Positions 13,002 through 22,521 of a stretch of 64,000 nucleotides of DNA are shown piece after piece (position 1 is the first letter of the stretch; each line of letters starts with the position of its first letter). This DNA comes from Flavobacteriaceae bacterium. Its GTDB lineage: Bacteria > Bacteroidota > Bacteroidia > Flavobacteriales > Flavobacteriaceae. The translations under genes were made by a program, and so were the position numbers. The stretch is from the NCBI GenBank assembly GCA_023257625.1, contig JALRBW010000069.1, forward strand, positions 1 through 64,000, given 5' to 3'. The notes under the pieces were generated by a model that did no database searches, was not told the DNA's origin, and was given only the letters and a program-made list of their open reading frames with translations.

Positions 13002-13031
13002 CAAATATAAGCCTTCCTAAGATTAAGACAA
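13002..13031 (-). promoter_or_regulatory. Promoter of the SRP RNA gene (TTG-N19-TATATTTG)
   Basis: On the minus strand TATATTTG (13002-13009) is preceded by TTG (13029-13031) with a 19-base spacer, the textbook Bacteroidota -33/-7 arrangement. The predicted transcript begins a few bases downstream, at the 5' end of the SRP RNA stem. Confidence 0.8.
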
Positions 13032-13095
13032 TCATTTTAAATATGTAATTTCGCTATTGAAAGACACTTAATAACTATACTTAAATTATAATCAT

Positions 13096-14112
13096 ATGAA
13101 ATTTTCAGCAGCCTTTTTATTTGCCTTTCTTGTATTGAAATGTGGGAGTGCTGATATTCCTAATATCAAGATTAAAATTGGTGTATCTAATGATAAACCC
13201 ACATGGGGTGATACCCTTAACCTTTCTTTATCTAAAACTGATGGAGTTAAAGAGGTTATGTTTTTTTTGGATGATAGTCCAATAATACCTAATCATGTAT
13301 TAACCAATGAGACAATGGGACACCATAGTCTTAAAGCTAAAATGATTTTAAATGAACAATCCATAGAAATTAATTCAACACTCACCTTATTTGCCCCTGA
13401 ACCCCCAAAATTATATTCTTATGAATTGCTTAGCTCATATCCTCATGATATTTTAGCGTATACTCAAGGTCTAGAATTTGAGGGTGGTTTACTGTATGAA
13501 AGTACTGGATTAAATGGACAGTCATCACTTAGAGTGATAGATTTTAAAACGGGAGAAATCTTTGAAAACAAACCCCTTGATAATGCCTATTTTGGTGAAG
13601 GACTTACTATTTTAAAAGATAAAATTATACAATTGACTTGGAAGGCTATGCAAGGGTTTGTTTATGATAAAGCTAGTTTAACCATGTTAAAATCATTCCC
13701 GTATACGGAAAGCAAAGAAGGATGGGGCTTGTGTAACGATGGAACAAAACTTTATAAATCAGACGGTTCTGAAAAAATTTGGATTTTAGATTCCAATACT
13801 TACAGCGAAGAAAGATATATTCAAGTAATGACCAATAAAGCTGCTTTAAAAAATATTAATGAATTAGAATGGGTAGAAGGGAAAATATATGCAAATACAT
13901 ATCAATTTGATAGAGAAGTTGCTGTAATTATTGACCCATCTAGCGGAATTGTTGAAGGTGTTATAGATTTTTCAGGGCTTAAAAAACTTGTTAAACAACA
14001 TCCTGAATTAAATGTTTTAAACGGAATTGCGTATCATCCGGAGAGAAAAACCCTTTTTGTGACTGGGAAAAATTGGGACACCCTTTTTGAAGTTAAAATT
14101 GTACCAAAATAG
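13096..14112 (+). CDS. Glutaminyl-peptide cyclotransferase (plant-type glutamine cyclotransferase), exported
   Basis: 338 aa; five-bladed beta-propeller glutamine cyclotransferase family, converting N-terminal glutamine of peptides to pyroglutamate. Diagnostic stretches are PHDILAYTQGLEF, YESTGLNGQSSLR, YFGEGLTIL, WKAMQGFVYD, KEGWGLCNDG and INELEWVEGKIYANTYQ. The N-terminus is hydrophobic with a Cys at 16 (VLK-C); Lys at -1 makes the lipobox atypical, but an exported, probably lipidated protein is likely. Residues ~20-105 form an extra N-terminal domain found in bacterial members. It is followed by a thioesterase gene with a one-base overlap. Together with pxpABC at 45-47.6 kb it gives the organism both a producer and a degrader of pyroglutamate. 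Confidence 0.9.
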   Translation: MKFSAAFLFAFLVLKCGSADIPNIKIKIGVSNDKPTWGDTLNLSLSKTDGVKEVMFFLDDSPIIPNHVLTNETMGHHSLKAKMILNEQSIEINSTLTLFAPEPPKLYSYELLSSYPHDILAYTQGLEFEGGLLYESTGLNGQSSLRVIDFKTGEIFENKPLDNAYFGEGLTILKDKIIQLTWKAMQGFVYDKASLTMLKSFPYTESKEGWGLCNDGTKLYKSDGSEKIWILDSNTYSEERYIQVMTNKAALKNINELEWVEGKIYANTYQFDREVAVIIDPSSGIVEGVIDFSGLKKLVKQHPELNVLNGIAYHPERKTLFVTGKNWDTLFEVKIVPK

Positions 14113-14510
14113 TGAACGAATTCTTTGAACATAAACTCCAAGTAAATATATCGCATTTAGATAACCTAAAACATGTAAATAATGTACAATATTTGCAATG
14201 GGTTCAAGATATATCTAATGCTCACTGGAAAAAATTAACAGAGGGAGTAACTTACAGTATTGGAATTTGGGTTGTACGCCGTCATAAGATAACATATAAA
14301 CGGCCTGCAAAACTAAACGATTGGTTAACTCTTAAAACTTATGTGACTAAAACTGAGGGCTTTTTATCTGAACGAAGAGTACATATATATTTTAAAGATA
14401 CCTCAATTTTAGTTACTCAATGTGAAACAGAATGGTGTTATTTGAATCCAAAAACTTTAAAGCCAGAACTTATTCCAGAAGAAGTACTTCGGATCCTATT
14501 TAAAAAATAA
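14112..14510 (+). CDS. Acyl-CoA thioesterase, 4HBT/YbgC-like hot-dog fold
   Basis: 132-aa hotdog-fold protein of the 4-hydroxybenzoyl-CoA thioesterase/YbgC group. The helix segment LDNLKHVNNVQYLQWVQD is the family signature, although the catalytic Asp usual in the DxxGHVNN motif is not in its canonical place (LDNLKHVNN), so activity is an inference. GTG at 14112 overlaps the TAG stop of the upstream gene by one base, indicating co-translation with the cyclotransferase. Cytosolic. It converges on glyA with a 13-base gap. Confidence 0.85.
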   Translation: MNEFFEHKLQVNISHLDNLKHVNNVQYLQWVQDISNAHWKKLTEGVTYSIGIWVVRRHKITYKRPAKLNDWLTLKTYVTKTEGFLSERRVHIYFKDTSILVTQCETEWCYLNPKTLKPELIPEEVLRILFKK

Positions 14511-14523
14511 AGGAATTTAATTT

Positions 14524-15807
14524 TCAATAAGTAAATAAAGGGCGTCCTTTCATTAATGCGTGAACTTCTTTAGCTACTTTAGAAAGTACAGTTTCATTTT
14601 CGTGATTTTGTATAACATGATCAATGAGAGACACCACAGTTTCCATTTCTAACTCCTTAAGTCCTCTAGTAGTAATTGCTGCTGATCCAATTCGGATTCC
14701 CGAAGTGACAAAAGGTGATTTATCATCAAATGGAACCATGTTTTTATTAGCTGTAATTTCTGCTTTCACCAAAGCAATTTCAGCTTCTTTACCTGTAATG
14801 TTTTTATTGCGTAAATCTATTAACATCATATGATTGTCTGTTCCTCCTGAAATAAGATGATACCCTCTAGCAACAAAGGCTGCGGCAAGAGCTTGAGCGT
14901 TTTTCTGAACTTGTTGAATATAAGTGTTATAACTAGGCTGTAGAGCTTCTTGAAATGCAATAGCTTTTGCAGCAATTACGTGCATTAAAGGACCTCCTTG
15001 ATTTCCGGGAAATACAGCCATGTTAAGTAAATGAGACATTTTTTGGAGAGTTCCATTTTTTAATGTTATTCCAAATGGATTATCAAAATCTTTCCCCATT
15101 AATATCAAACCTCCTCTAGGTCCTCTAAGCGTTTTATGTGTGGTGGTGGTAACAACGTGACAATGTGGCATCGGATTACTTAATAAACCCGTTGCAATTA
15201 AACCAGCAGGATGAGAAATATCTGCAAGTAAAAAAGCGCCTACTTCATCTGCAATTTTTCTAAATTGTAAAAAGTCAATATCACGTGAATAGGCTGAAGC
15301 ACCAGCAATAATCATTTGAGGTTTTACTTTTTGAGCCGTTTTAAGAATTTGACTGTAATCTAAACGGCCTGTTTCTTTTTCAACTCCATAAAAATGTGCA
15401 TCGTATAAACGCCCTGAAAAATTTACCGGAGAACCGTGTGTTAAATGCCCACCATGTGATAAATCAAAACCTAATATTTTATCTCCAGGCTTTATAAAGG
15501 CATGAAATACAGCAGTATTTGCCTGAGAGCCAGAATGTGGCTGAACATTGGCATATTCTGCCCCAAATAATTTTTTAGCACGATCAATGGCTAATTGCTC
15601 TACTTCATCTACTACCTCACACCCACCATAATATCGTTTTCCAGGATATCCTTCTGCATATTTATTGGTTAGAACAGAGCCACATGCTTCCATCACCGCT
15701 GGACTCGTAAAATTTTCAGAAGCAATTAATTCAATTCCATTAAGTTGACGTTGTTCTTCACGATTGATAAGATCAAAAAGGGCATTGTCTCTGGTGGCCA
15801 TATACAT
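14524..15807 (-). CDS. glyA: Serine hydroxymethyltransferase
   Basis: PLP enzyme interconverting serine and glycine while charging tetrahydrofolate; main one-carbon source. 427 aa, normal length. It has the N-terminal [11 protein letters not shown] block, the [13 protein letters not shown] loop and the PLP lysine in [14 protein letters not shown] (Lys225). The start may be ATG 15807 or ATG 15801 two codons later (MYMATRD); sequence does not decide. serA and serC occur elsewhere in the window, so much of serine/glycine synthesis is present although not in one operon. Confidence 0.97.
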   Translation of the reverse strand: MYMATRDNALFDLINREEQRQLNGIELIASENFTSPAVMEACGSVLTNKYAEGYPGKRYYGGCEVVDEVEQLAIDRAKKLFGAEYANVQPHSGSQANTAVFHAFIKPGDKILGFDLSHGGHLTHGSPVNFSGRLYDAHFYGVEKETGRLDYSQILKTAQKVKPQMIIAGASAYSRDIDFLQFRKIADEVGAFLLADISHPAGLIATGLLSNPMPHCHVVTTTTHKTLRGPRGGLILMGKDFDNPFGITLKNGTLQKMSHLLNMAVFPGNQGGPLMHVIAAKAIAFQEALQPSYNTYIQQVQKNAQALAAAFVARGYHLISGGTDNHMMLIDLRNKNITGKEAEIALVKAEITANKNMVPFDDKSPFVTSGIRIGSAAITTRGLKELEMETVVSLIDHVIQNHENETVLSKVAKEVHALMKGRPLFTY

Positions 15808-15929
15808 AAAAATTTATATGGTAAAAATACGGATTTAGACCACCTTTAGAGCATCATATATATAAAAATGAAATAACTTATCCTATGGTAATTAACAAGT
15901 TCTTAGTACATTGAATTAAAACTCAACTT

Positions 15930-17429
15930 GTGAAAATATTTACTGTAAATCAATTGCGTGAAGCTGATGCTGCTACAATAAAAAAGGAATCGATTACTTC
16001 CTTTGAATTGATGGAACGAGCTGCTAATTCTTGTTTAGATTGGATTATTAATCAGTATCCGAATTCATCGCAATTTGTTTTTTTTTGTGGAATAGGAAAT
16101 AATGGCGGTGATGGGCTAGTATTGAGTCGATTATTACAAGATAAGGGATATAAAACTTTAACCTATATTGTAGATTATGGTGGTAATCATTCTCCTGATT
16201 TTTTAAAAGCTAAAAGCCAAATTACACCTTCCCTTTTGATAAAAAATCAAAAAGAATTTTCGTATTTAAATCTCCCTCCCACTTCTGTTTGCATCGATGC
16301 GCTTTTAGGCAATGGGACCAATCGTCCAGTCTCAGGTATTTTAAAAGCTGCTGTAATGTTTTTAAATCAACAAGAACTACCTATTATCAGCTTAGATTTA
16401 CCTTCAGGTTTAGTTCCAGAATTCTATCCTCAATTACCTAAACAGGGTATCATTTCAGCTACACATACCTTAACTTTTCAACATCCTAAACTCTCCTTTT
16501 ATTTATCTGAAAATGGAGAAAAAGCAGGAATAATACACATACTAGATATAGGGCTTGATAAAGATTTTTGTAATAATTGTAAAACTCCTTATAAACTGAT
16601 TACTCAAACCCTTGTTAAATCATTACTTAAACCATTAAATAAATTTAGTCATAAAGGAAGTCAAGGTCACTTGGCCTTAGTTGCTGGTAAAAAGGGAAGT
16701 ATCGGAGCTGCACTTTTAGCAGGAAAAGGTGCTATTCACAGTGGATTAGGAAAACTCACTTATATTGCCCCTGAATGTGGAATTCCTTTTATCCAATCTA
16801 ATTTTTGGGAAGCGATGATAGTTCCCCATTGTGGAGATGAGTATTTGCAAAAGGTTCCAAAAGAAATTTTCCCCACATATGCTATTGGACCAGGAATAGG
16901 AACTCACAAAGACACACAGTCATTTTTAAAAAGGCTAATATCAGTAATTCATTCACCTATGGTTATTGATGCTGATGCATTAAATATTATAAGCTTACAT
17001 TCTGATTGGATGAAATCAATACCTAAGCTGAGTATTTTAACACCACATTTAAAAGAATTTGATCGTCTGACTGGATCATCAGTTACTATTGAAGAAAGAC
17101 TAAAGAAACTTCAGAACATGGCAATAACTTATGAATTAATTTTCGTATTGAAAGGAGCACACTCTGTTATTGCTTTACCTGATGGTGATTTATATTTTAA
17201 TACCACAGGCAATGCAGGAATGGCTACTGCTGGTAGTGGTGATGTACTCACTGGCATTATAGGTAGTTTTCTTGCACAGGGCTATACTTCAATAGAAGCA
17301 GCATTTTTAGGAGTTTTTCTTCATGGTGCTGCCGGAGATATAGCTACTATTAATTATAATCCCCGAATAGTAAGCGCTTCTATGATTCCAGATTATTTAC
17401 AAAAAGCTTTTAATCAACTAGATAAATAG
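15930..17429 (+). CDS. nnr: Bifunctional NAD(P)HX epimerase / ADP-dependent NAD(P)HX dehydratase
   Basis: Metabolite-repair enzyme that restores hydrated NADH/NADPH. 499 aa, fused form. The N-terminal epimerase (YjeF_N) has GIGNNGGDG at about 54-62 and an Asp in VCIDALLGNGTNRP. The C-terminal ribokinase-like dehydratase has GPGIGTHKDT, VIDADALN, LTPHLKEFDRL and the phosphate-binding NAGMATAGSGDVLTG motif. GTG at 15930 is the start because the protein then opens MKIFTVNQLREAD, the family N-terminus. It diverges from glyA across about 120 bases. Confidence 0.96.
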   Translation: MKIFTVNQLREADAATIKKESITSFELMERAANSCLDWIINQYPNSSQFVFFCGIGNNGGDGLVLSRLLQDKGYKTLTYIVDYGGNHSPDFLKAKSQITPSLLIKNQKEFSYLNLPPTSVCIDALLGNGTNRPVSGILKAAVMFLNQQELPIISLDLPSGLVPEFYPQLPKQGIISATHTLTFQHPKLSFYLSENGEKAGIIHILDIGLDKDFCNNCKTPYKLITQTLVKSLLKPLNKFSHKGSQGHLALVAGKKGSIGAALLAGKGAIHSGLGKLTYIAPECGIPFIQSNFWEAMIVPHCGDEYLQKVPKEIFPTYAIGPGIGTHKDTQSFLKRLISVIHSPMVIDADALNIISLHSDWMKSIPKLSILTPHLKEFDRLTGSSVTIEERLKKLQNMAITYELIFVLKGAHSVIALPDGDLYFNTTGNAGMATAGSGDVLTGIIGSFLAQGYTSIEAAFLGVFLHGAAGDIATINYNPRIVSASMIPDYLQKAFNQLDK

Positions 17430-17522
17430 TCATTTTGACATTTAAATCTACAAGATTAATGACATTAAGTCATTTGAAAGTCAATGGAATACGTTTTGCA
17501 AGTTGCTATAAAAACGAATGCC

Positions 17523-20114
17523 ATGAATATGAATCAACTTACCCTAAAATCGCAAGAAGCCCTTCATTCTGCTCAGCAATATGCATTTGAAAAAGACCAT
17601 CCTCAAATTGAAAACGAACATTTGCTATATGGACTCATTGAAACCGATACAAGTGTAATACCCTATTTATTCGACAAACTAAATTTAAATCTTGAATTAA
17701 TTAAATCGTTAAATGAAAAACACTTGAATTCATTACCTAAGGTAAAGGGGGGTAATCAAGTGTTTTCACAAAATATATCACAAACTTTAATGAGTGCCCT
17801 AGCTTTGGCCAAAAAGCAACACGATGATTATGTTTCTACAGAGCACTTAATTGTTTCATTACTAGACTCTAAAAGTACTGCTGCTAAACTTTTAGCGAAC
17901 CAAGGAGTGGAAAAGAAAGCTTTGGAAATAGCTATTCAAGAACTACGTAAAGGGGAAAAAATTACTTCTTTTTCAGCAGAAGATTCCTTTAATTCACTCT
18001 CTAAATATGCAAAAAACTTAAATGTCCTTGCGCAAGAAAACAAGCTAGATCCCGTTATTGGTCGTGATGAAGAAATACGGCGTTTACTTCAAATTTTAAG
18101 TCGTCGAACAAAAAACAACCCTCTTTTAGTAGGAGAACCCGGAACTGGTAAAACAGCTATTGCTGAAGGGTTGGCTCATAGAATAATTGATGGTGACGTT
18201 CCTGAAAATTTAAAAAATAAAAAAATATTTGCCCTAGATATGGGTGCACTAATTGCTGGTGCTAAATTCAAAGGAGAGTTTGAAGAGCGATTAAAAAGTG
18301 TGATAAAAGAAGTTACCCATAGTGATGGAAATGTTGTACTCTTTATAGATGAAATTCACACTTTAGTAGGAGCAGGTGCAGGAGAAGGAGCTATGGATGC
18401 TGCAAATATCTTAAAGCCTGCACTAGCCCGCGGAGAATTGCGTGCAATTGGGGCAACTACGCTTGATGAGTATCAAAAGTATTTTGAAAAAGACAAGGCA
18501 TTAGAGCGACGTTTTCAAAAGGTAATGGTAGAAGAACCTGATTGTGAAAGTGCCATTTCTATTTTACGAGGAATTAAAGAAAAATATGAAACCCATCATA
18601 AAGTTAGGATTAAGGATGAGGCTATTATTGGAGCAGTAATGCTATCAGATCGATATATAACAAATCGATTTTTACCCGATAAAGCAATTGATCTGATAGA
18701 TGAAGCGGCCTCAAAACTACGTATGGAAATTAATTCTAAACCTGAGGAATTGGATTCATTAGATCGTAAAATTCGTCAAATTGAAATTGAACTTGTGGCT
18801 ATTAAACGGGAAAAAGAGGAAGAAAAAATTACGCTTTTAAACCATGATCTAGCTAATCTCAAAGATGAACGCAATTCGTTATTTTCAAGATGGAGTCAAG
18901 AAAAAGAGTTGGTAGATGCCGTACAACAAACCAAAATAGATATTGAAGAGCTTAAAGCACAAGCAGATCGAGCTGAAAGGGAGGGTGACTATGGAAAAGT
19001 AGCTGAAATACGCTACGGTAAACTTCAAGATGCGCAAAATAAAATTGAAAAACTACAACTCGAAATTGATAAAAATCAATCGGGCGACGCTTTAATTAAA
19101 GAAGAAGTAAATTATGATGATATTGCAGAGGTAGTAGCAAAATGGACAGGGATTCCCATAAGTAAAATGCTACAATCTGATCGTGAGAAATTACTTCAAT
19201 TAGAAACAAAATTACACAGTCGCTTAGTTGGTCAAGAAAAAGCTGTTGTAGCTGTGAGTGATGCGATTCGAAGAAGCAGAGCAGGCTTACAAGACAGTCA
19301 TCGTCCGATTGGAAGTTTTTTGTTTTTAGGGACCACTGGGGTTGGCAAAACAGAGCTTGCCAAAGCCCTTGCCGAAGCACTATTTGATGATGAAAATAAT
19401 ATTACTCGAATCGACATGAGTGAGTATCAAGAACGACACGCTGTAAGTAGATTAGTAGGTGCTCCCCCAGGTTATATTGGATATGAAGAAGGTGGACAAT
19501 TGACTGAGGCTGTACGTAGAAAACCCTATTCAGTAGTTCTTTTGGATGAAATTGAGAAGGCCCATCCTGATACTTTCAATGTTTTACTTCAAGTGCTAGA
19601 TGAAGGACGCTTAACAGACAATAAAGGACGATTAGCTGATTTTAAAAATTGTATCATAATAATGACAAGTAATCTGGGTAGTCAAGAAATACAAAATGCT
19701 TTTGAAACCCATCTTGATTTTGAAGAAGCTGAAACAGCAGCAAAATCAGCTGTTATGCAACAATTACGTTATCAAATTCGACCTGAATTTATAAATCGAA
19801 TTGATGACATTATACTATTCTCTCCGTTAACTAAAAAAGAGATCAAGCTTATTGTCCGTTTACAATTGAATCGGATTGCCCAGCGTCTTGAATCTCAAGG
19901 ATTAAAGCTAAACGCTTCAGAGGAAGCTTTAGATCAATTGGCTATTCTAGGTTTTGATCCTCAGTATGGAGGTAGACCAGTAAAACGAGTTTTACAGCAA
20001 CACATATTAAATCCATTAAGTAAAGCCTTGTTGGGTAATACAATTAAAAAAAATAGTCCCGTTTTAGTAGACTATTTTGAAGAGGATTTTATTTTTAGAA
20101 ATGAGAGTATCTAA
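17523..20114 (+). CDS. clpB: ATP-dependent protein disaggregase ClpB
   Basis: HSP100 disaggregase that works with DnaK to rescue aggregated proteins. The start at ATG 17523 (MNMNQLTLKSQEALHSA) fits the family N-domain; the frame extends 13 codons further upstream to ATG 17484 without homology. About 863 aa. Order: two Clp_N repeats (1-145), NBD1 with GEPGTGKT, a coiled-coil middle domain (~400-520, rich in E/K, e.g. EREGDYGKVAEIRYG), NBD2 with GTTGVGKT and VVLLDEIEKAHPD, and the C-terminal D2-small domain. No CIRCE-like element was seen upstream. smpB follows 30 bases later with its own -7 box. Confidence 0.97.
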   Translation: MNMNQLTLKSQEALHSAQQYAFEKDHPQIENEHLLYGLIETDTSVIPYLFDKLNLNLELIKSLNEKHLNSLPKVKGGNQVFSQNISQTLMSALALAKKQHDDYVSTEHLIVSLLDSKSTAAKLLANQGVEKKALEIAIQELRKGEKITSFSAEDSFNSLSKYAKNLNVLAQENKLDPVIGRDEEIRRLLQILSRRTKNNPLLVGEPGTGKTAIAEGLAHRIIDGDVPENLKNKKIFALDMGALIAGAKFKGEFEERLKSVIKEVTHSDGNVVLFIDEIHTLVGAGAGEGAMDAANILKPALARGELRAIGATTLDEYQKYFEKDKALERRFQKVMVEEPDCESAISILRGIKEKYETHHKVRIKDEAIIGAVMLSDRYITNRFLPDKAIDLIDEAASKLRMEINSKPEELDSLDRKIRQIEIELVAIKREKEEEKITLLNHDLANLKDERNSLFSRWSQEKELVDAVQQTKIDIEELKAQADRAEREGDYGKVAEIRYGKLQDAQNKIEKLQLEIDKNQSGDALIKEEVNYDDIAEVVAKWTGIPISKMLQSDREKLLQLETKLHSRLVGQEKAVVAVSDAIRRSRAGLQDSHRPIGSFLFLGTTGVGKTELAKALAEALFDDENNITRIDMSEYQERHAVSRLVGAPPGYIGYEEGGQLTEAVRRKPYSVVLLDEIEKAHPDTFNVLLQVLDEGRLTDNKGRLADFKNCIIIMTSNLGSQEIQNAFETHLDFEEAETAAKSAVMQQLRYQIRPEFINRIDDIILFSPLTKKEIKLIVRLQLNRIAQRLESQGLKLNASEEALDQLAILGFDPQYGGRPVKRVLQQHILNPLSKALLGNTIKKNSPVLVDYFEEDFIFRNESI

Positions 20115-20132
20115 GCCTTTGTGGAATAGTAC

Positions 20133-20140
20133 TACCTTTG
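20133..20140 (+). promoter_or_regulatory. -7 promoter box of smpB (TACCTTTG), four bases before the start codon
   Basis: Perfect TAnnTTTG ending at 20140; the GTG start of smpB is at 20145. The transcript would start at or within a few bases of the initiation codon. Confidence 0.5.
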
Positions 20141-20144
20141 CAGA

Positions 20145-20606
20145 GTGCAAAATAAAATTGACATAAAAAACAAACGTGCGCGTTTTGAATACGAATTACT
20201 TGATCAATACGTTGCTGGGATTGTACTTACAGGAACAGAAATAAAATCACTCAGGAACAGTCAAGCCTCTATTGTTGAAAGTTTTTGTGAATTTTCACCT
20301 CGTGGTGAACTTTTTGCTATTAATATACAAATTGAAGAATACGCCTTTGGCACCCGATTTAATCACAGACCAAAAGCTGAGCGAAAACTATTACTTCAAA
20401 AGAGCGAACTTAAAAAACTTCAAAAAGAAGTTAAAAACAGTGGGTTAACTATAGTGCCCTTAAACTTATTTATTAATGAAAAGGGGCTTGCTAAAATTCG
20501 AATTGCTTTGGCTAGAGGCAAAAAATTATACGACAAAAGAGAAACGCTAAAAGATAGAGACAACCAAAGAAATTTAGATCGAATTAAAAAGGGGTTTAAG
20601 AAATAA
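20145..20606 (+). CDS. smpB: SsrA-binding protein SmpB
   Basis: 153-aa tmRNA-binding protein needed for trans-translation and ribosome rescue. The OB-fold core shows KRARFEYELLDQY, GIVLTGTEIKSLR and the C-terminal KGKKLYDKRET-like block (ARGKKLYDKRETLKDRD), ending in the basic tail IKKGFKK that enters the mRNA channel. GTG 20145 is the only start that gives the conserved MQNKIDIKNKRARF beginning. The tmRNA gene itself is not in the window. Confidence 0.97.
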   Translation: MQNKIDIKNKRARFEYELLDQYVAGIVLTGTEIKSLRNSQASIVESFCEFSPRGELFAINIQIEEYAFGTRFNHRPKAERKLLLQKSELKKLQKEVKNSGLTIVPLNLFINEKGLAKIRIALARGKKLYDKRETLKDRDNQRNLDRIKKGFKK

Positions 20607-20633
20607 TTAGTGTAACTTTCATTTAATTTTTTT

Positions 20634-21419
20634 ATGCGCATTACATTCCTTTTATTTATGGTTTTTGCTGTTTCATGGAGTCAAACTCCCCTTGAAAGGC
20701 TTGAAAATTCACCCCGTCATCACGAATGGGTTAATTTTAATGTAAATGATAAAACGATCCAAAGTTTTTTAGTTTACCCGGAAGTTTCAGAAAACGTACC
20801 CGTAGTAATCGTAATTCACGAAAATCGCGGACTCAATGATTGGGCTCGAAGTATGGCAGATCAAATTGCAGAAATGGGCTATATTGCTTTAGCACCTGAT
20901 TTTCTTTCAGGCACTGCTCCTAACGGAGGAGGAACTGCTGACTATGCAGATCCAGATGAAGCTAGAACTGGTATCTACAACTTAACTCCTGAATACATTA
21001 AAACACTTTTAGATACTGCGGTTGATTACTCACAGGCCATCCCCTCTGGAAATGGTAAAGTTGCTGTTATTGGGTTTTGTTGGGGAGGAAGTCAGTCCTT
21101 TTCTTTTGCAACCCAATCCTCTGCCATAGAAACTGCAATTGTTTGCTATGGAACTGGTCCAACTACTGCCGAGGAATACAGTTCTATAGAAGTTCCTGTG
21201 TATGGTTTTTATGGAGGAAATGACAATCGTGTAAACGCAACGATACCGATGAGTGAATCAGCCATGAAAAATGCAGGTAAATTTTATGAACCTATTATTT
21301 ACGAAGGGGCGGGTCACGGATTTTTTCGAGCAGGAGAAGAGGAAAATGCCTCTCCTTCAAATCAAAATGCCCGAGAAAGGGGATTAGATCGCTTACGTTC
21401 TATTTTATCCTCGCTTTAG
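20634..21419 (+). CDS. Exported dienelactone hydrolase family protein
   Basis: 261-aa alpha/beta hydrolase with a signal peptide (residues 1-16, cleavage near SWSQ), so probably periplasmic, unlike the classic cytosolic enzyme. It has the dienelactone-hydrolase nucleophile elbow GFCWGG (Cys149), an HENRG oxyanion region at 62-66, and the acid and base regions in GGNDNR and YEGAGHGFFR. The family hydrolyses lactone or ester bonds; the physiological substrate is unknown. It lies 27 bases after smpB on the same strand. Confidence 0.9.
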   Translation: MRITFLLFMVFAVSWSQTPLERLENSPRHHEWVNFNVNDKTIQSFLVYPEVSENVPVVIVIHENRGLNDWARSMADQIAEMGYIALAPDFLSGTAPNGGGTADYADPDEARTGIYNLTPEYIKTLLDTAVDYSQAIPSGNGKVAVIGFCWGGSQSFSFATQSSAIETAIVCYGTGPTTAEEYSSIEVPVYGFYGGNDNRVNATIPMSESAMKNAGKFYEPIIYEGAGHGFFRAGEEENASPSNQNARERGLDRLRSILSSL

Positions 21420-21444
21420 AAAAGAAACACCCAATTTTAATCCT

Positions 21445-21452
21445 TATTTTTG
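21445..21452 (+). promoter_or_regulatory. -7 promoter box of aroB (TATTTTTG)
   Basis: Perfect TAnnTTTG 16 bases before the aroB ATG at 21469. Confidence 0.55.
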
Positions 21453-21468
21453 TTTTTCATTTAAAAAA

Positions 21469-22521
21469 ATGGAACACTCAATTCGTTTCGGAAAAGAAGG
21501 CCTTTTATCTTTAGCGTCAAATATAAATAATAAAGGCTATAGTAGTCTTTTTGTGTTAACAGACACTAATACCGCCCATCATTGCCTAGATCGGTTTTTG
21601 AGTATTTTAGAGTTAACTCCTGTAAATGTTCTCACCATGAATGCTGGTGAAGAAAATAAAAATTTGAAAACTTGCGAAACACTCTGGCACGAACTTTCGT
21701 CTCGAGGAGCAGATCGAAATAGTGCGCTAATTAATTTAGGCGGTGGTGTAGTTACAGATTTAGGTGGTTTTATTGCATCTACATTTAAACGTGGAATTGA
21801 TTTTTACAACGTGCCCACTACCCTACTTGCTATGGTTGACGCTTCAGTTGGCGGAAAAACAGGAATTGATCTAGGTCCATTAAAAAATCAAATCGGAATT
21901 ATTCAGGAACCTGTTCAAGTGATTATTGACAGCCATTGGCTACAAACTTTACCCGATGCTGAATTACGAAGTGGTTTTTCTGAAATGCTTAAACACGGCT
22001 TAATTGCTGATAAAATTTATTGGAATAAATTACTTTCTCTTTCTAAACTCTCACCTAAAGAGCTTATTCCGTTTATAGAACGATCGGTAGAACTCAAAAA
22101 TGAAGTTGTCTTGCAAGATCCAACAGAAAAAAACCTTCGTAAAATATTAAATTATGGCCACACTTTAGGTCATGCTATTGAATCCTATTATTTAAATCAT
22201 CCAGCCCAAGTAAGACTTTTGCATGGTGAGGCAATTGCTATAGGTATGATTATGGAGGCTTACTTATCGGTTACCACGTGTGGTCTAAGCATGAAAGAAG
22301 CTAAAGAGATAAGGCAGGCATTTAACCGCTGGTTTTCGGTTATAGAAATTTCTACTGAAGACAAAAATGAAATTCTTTCCTTACTTCGACATGACAAAAA
22401 AAATAAAGGAAATGCTGTCCGTTTTGTATTACTTGAACAAGTAGGAAAACCTAAAATTGATATTGAAGTTACTTCCGAACAAATTTCAGAAGCTTTTCAA
22501 TTTTATTCTGATTTAAGCTGA
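21469..22521 (+). CDS. aroB: 3-dehydroquinate synthase
   Basis: Second step of the shikimate pathway: NAD- and metal-dependent conversion of DAHP to 3-dehydroquinate. 350 aa. It has the NAD-binding GGGVVTDLGGFIAS block, NVPTTLLAMVDASVGGKTGID, and metal-ligand regions RKILNYGHTLGHAIE and LHGEAIAIGM. Start ATG 21469 behind a -7 box. The gene converges on ppc and their 3' ends overlap by 9 bases, so transcripts from the two strands must interfere or terminate inside each other's genes. Confidence 0.96.
   Translation: MEHSIRFGKEGLLSLASNINNKGYSSLFVLTDTNTAHHCLDRFLSILELTPVNVLTMNAGEENKNLKTCETLWHELSSRGADRNSALINLGGGVVTDLGGFIASTFKRGIDFYNVPTTLLAMVDASVGGKTGIDLGPLKNQIGIIQEPVQVIIDSHWLQTLPDAELRSGFSEMLKHGLIADKIYWNKLLSLSKLSPKELIPFIERSVELKNEVVLQDPTEKNLRKILNYGHTLGHAIESYYLNHPAQVRLLHGEAIAIGMIMEAYLSVTTCGLSMKEAKEIRQAFNRWFSVIEISTEDKNEILSLLRHDKKNKGNAVRFVLLEQVGKPKIDIEVTSEQISEAFQFYSDLS

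Noticed and set aside
14112-14510. Classical YbgC thioesterase with confirmed catalytic Asp
   Set aside because: The Asp of the usual motif is not in its standard spacing, so only the fold family is claimed.
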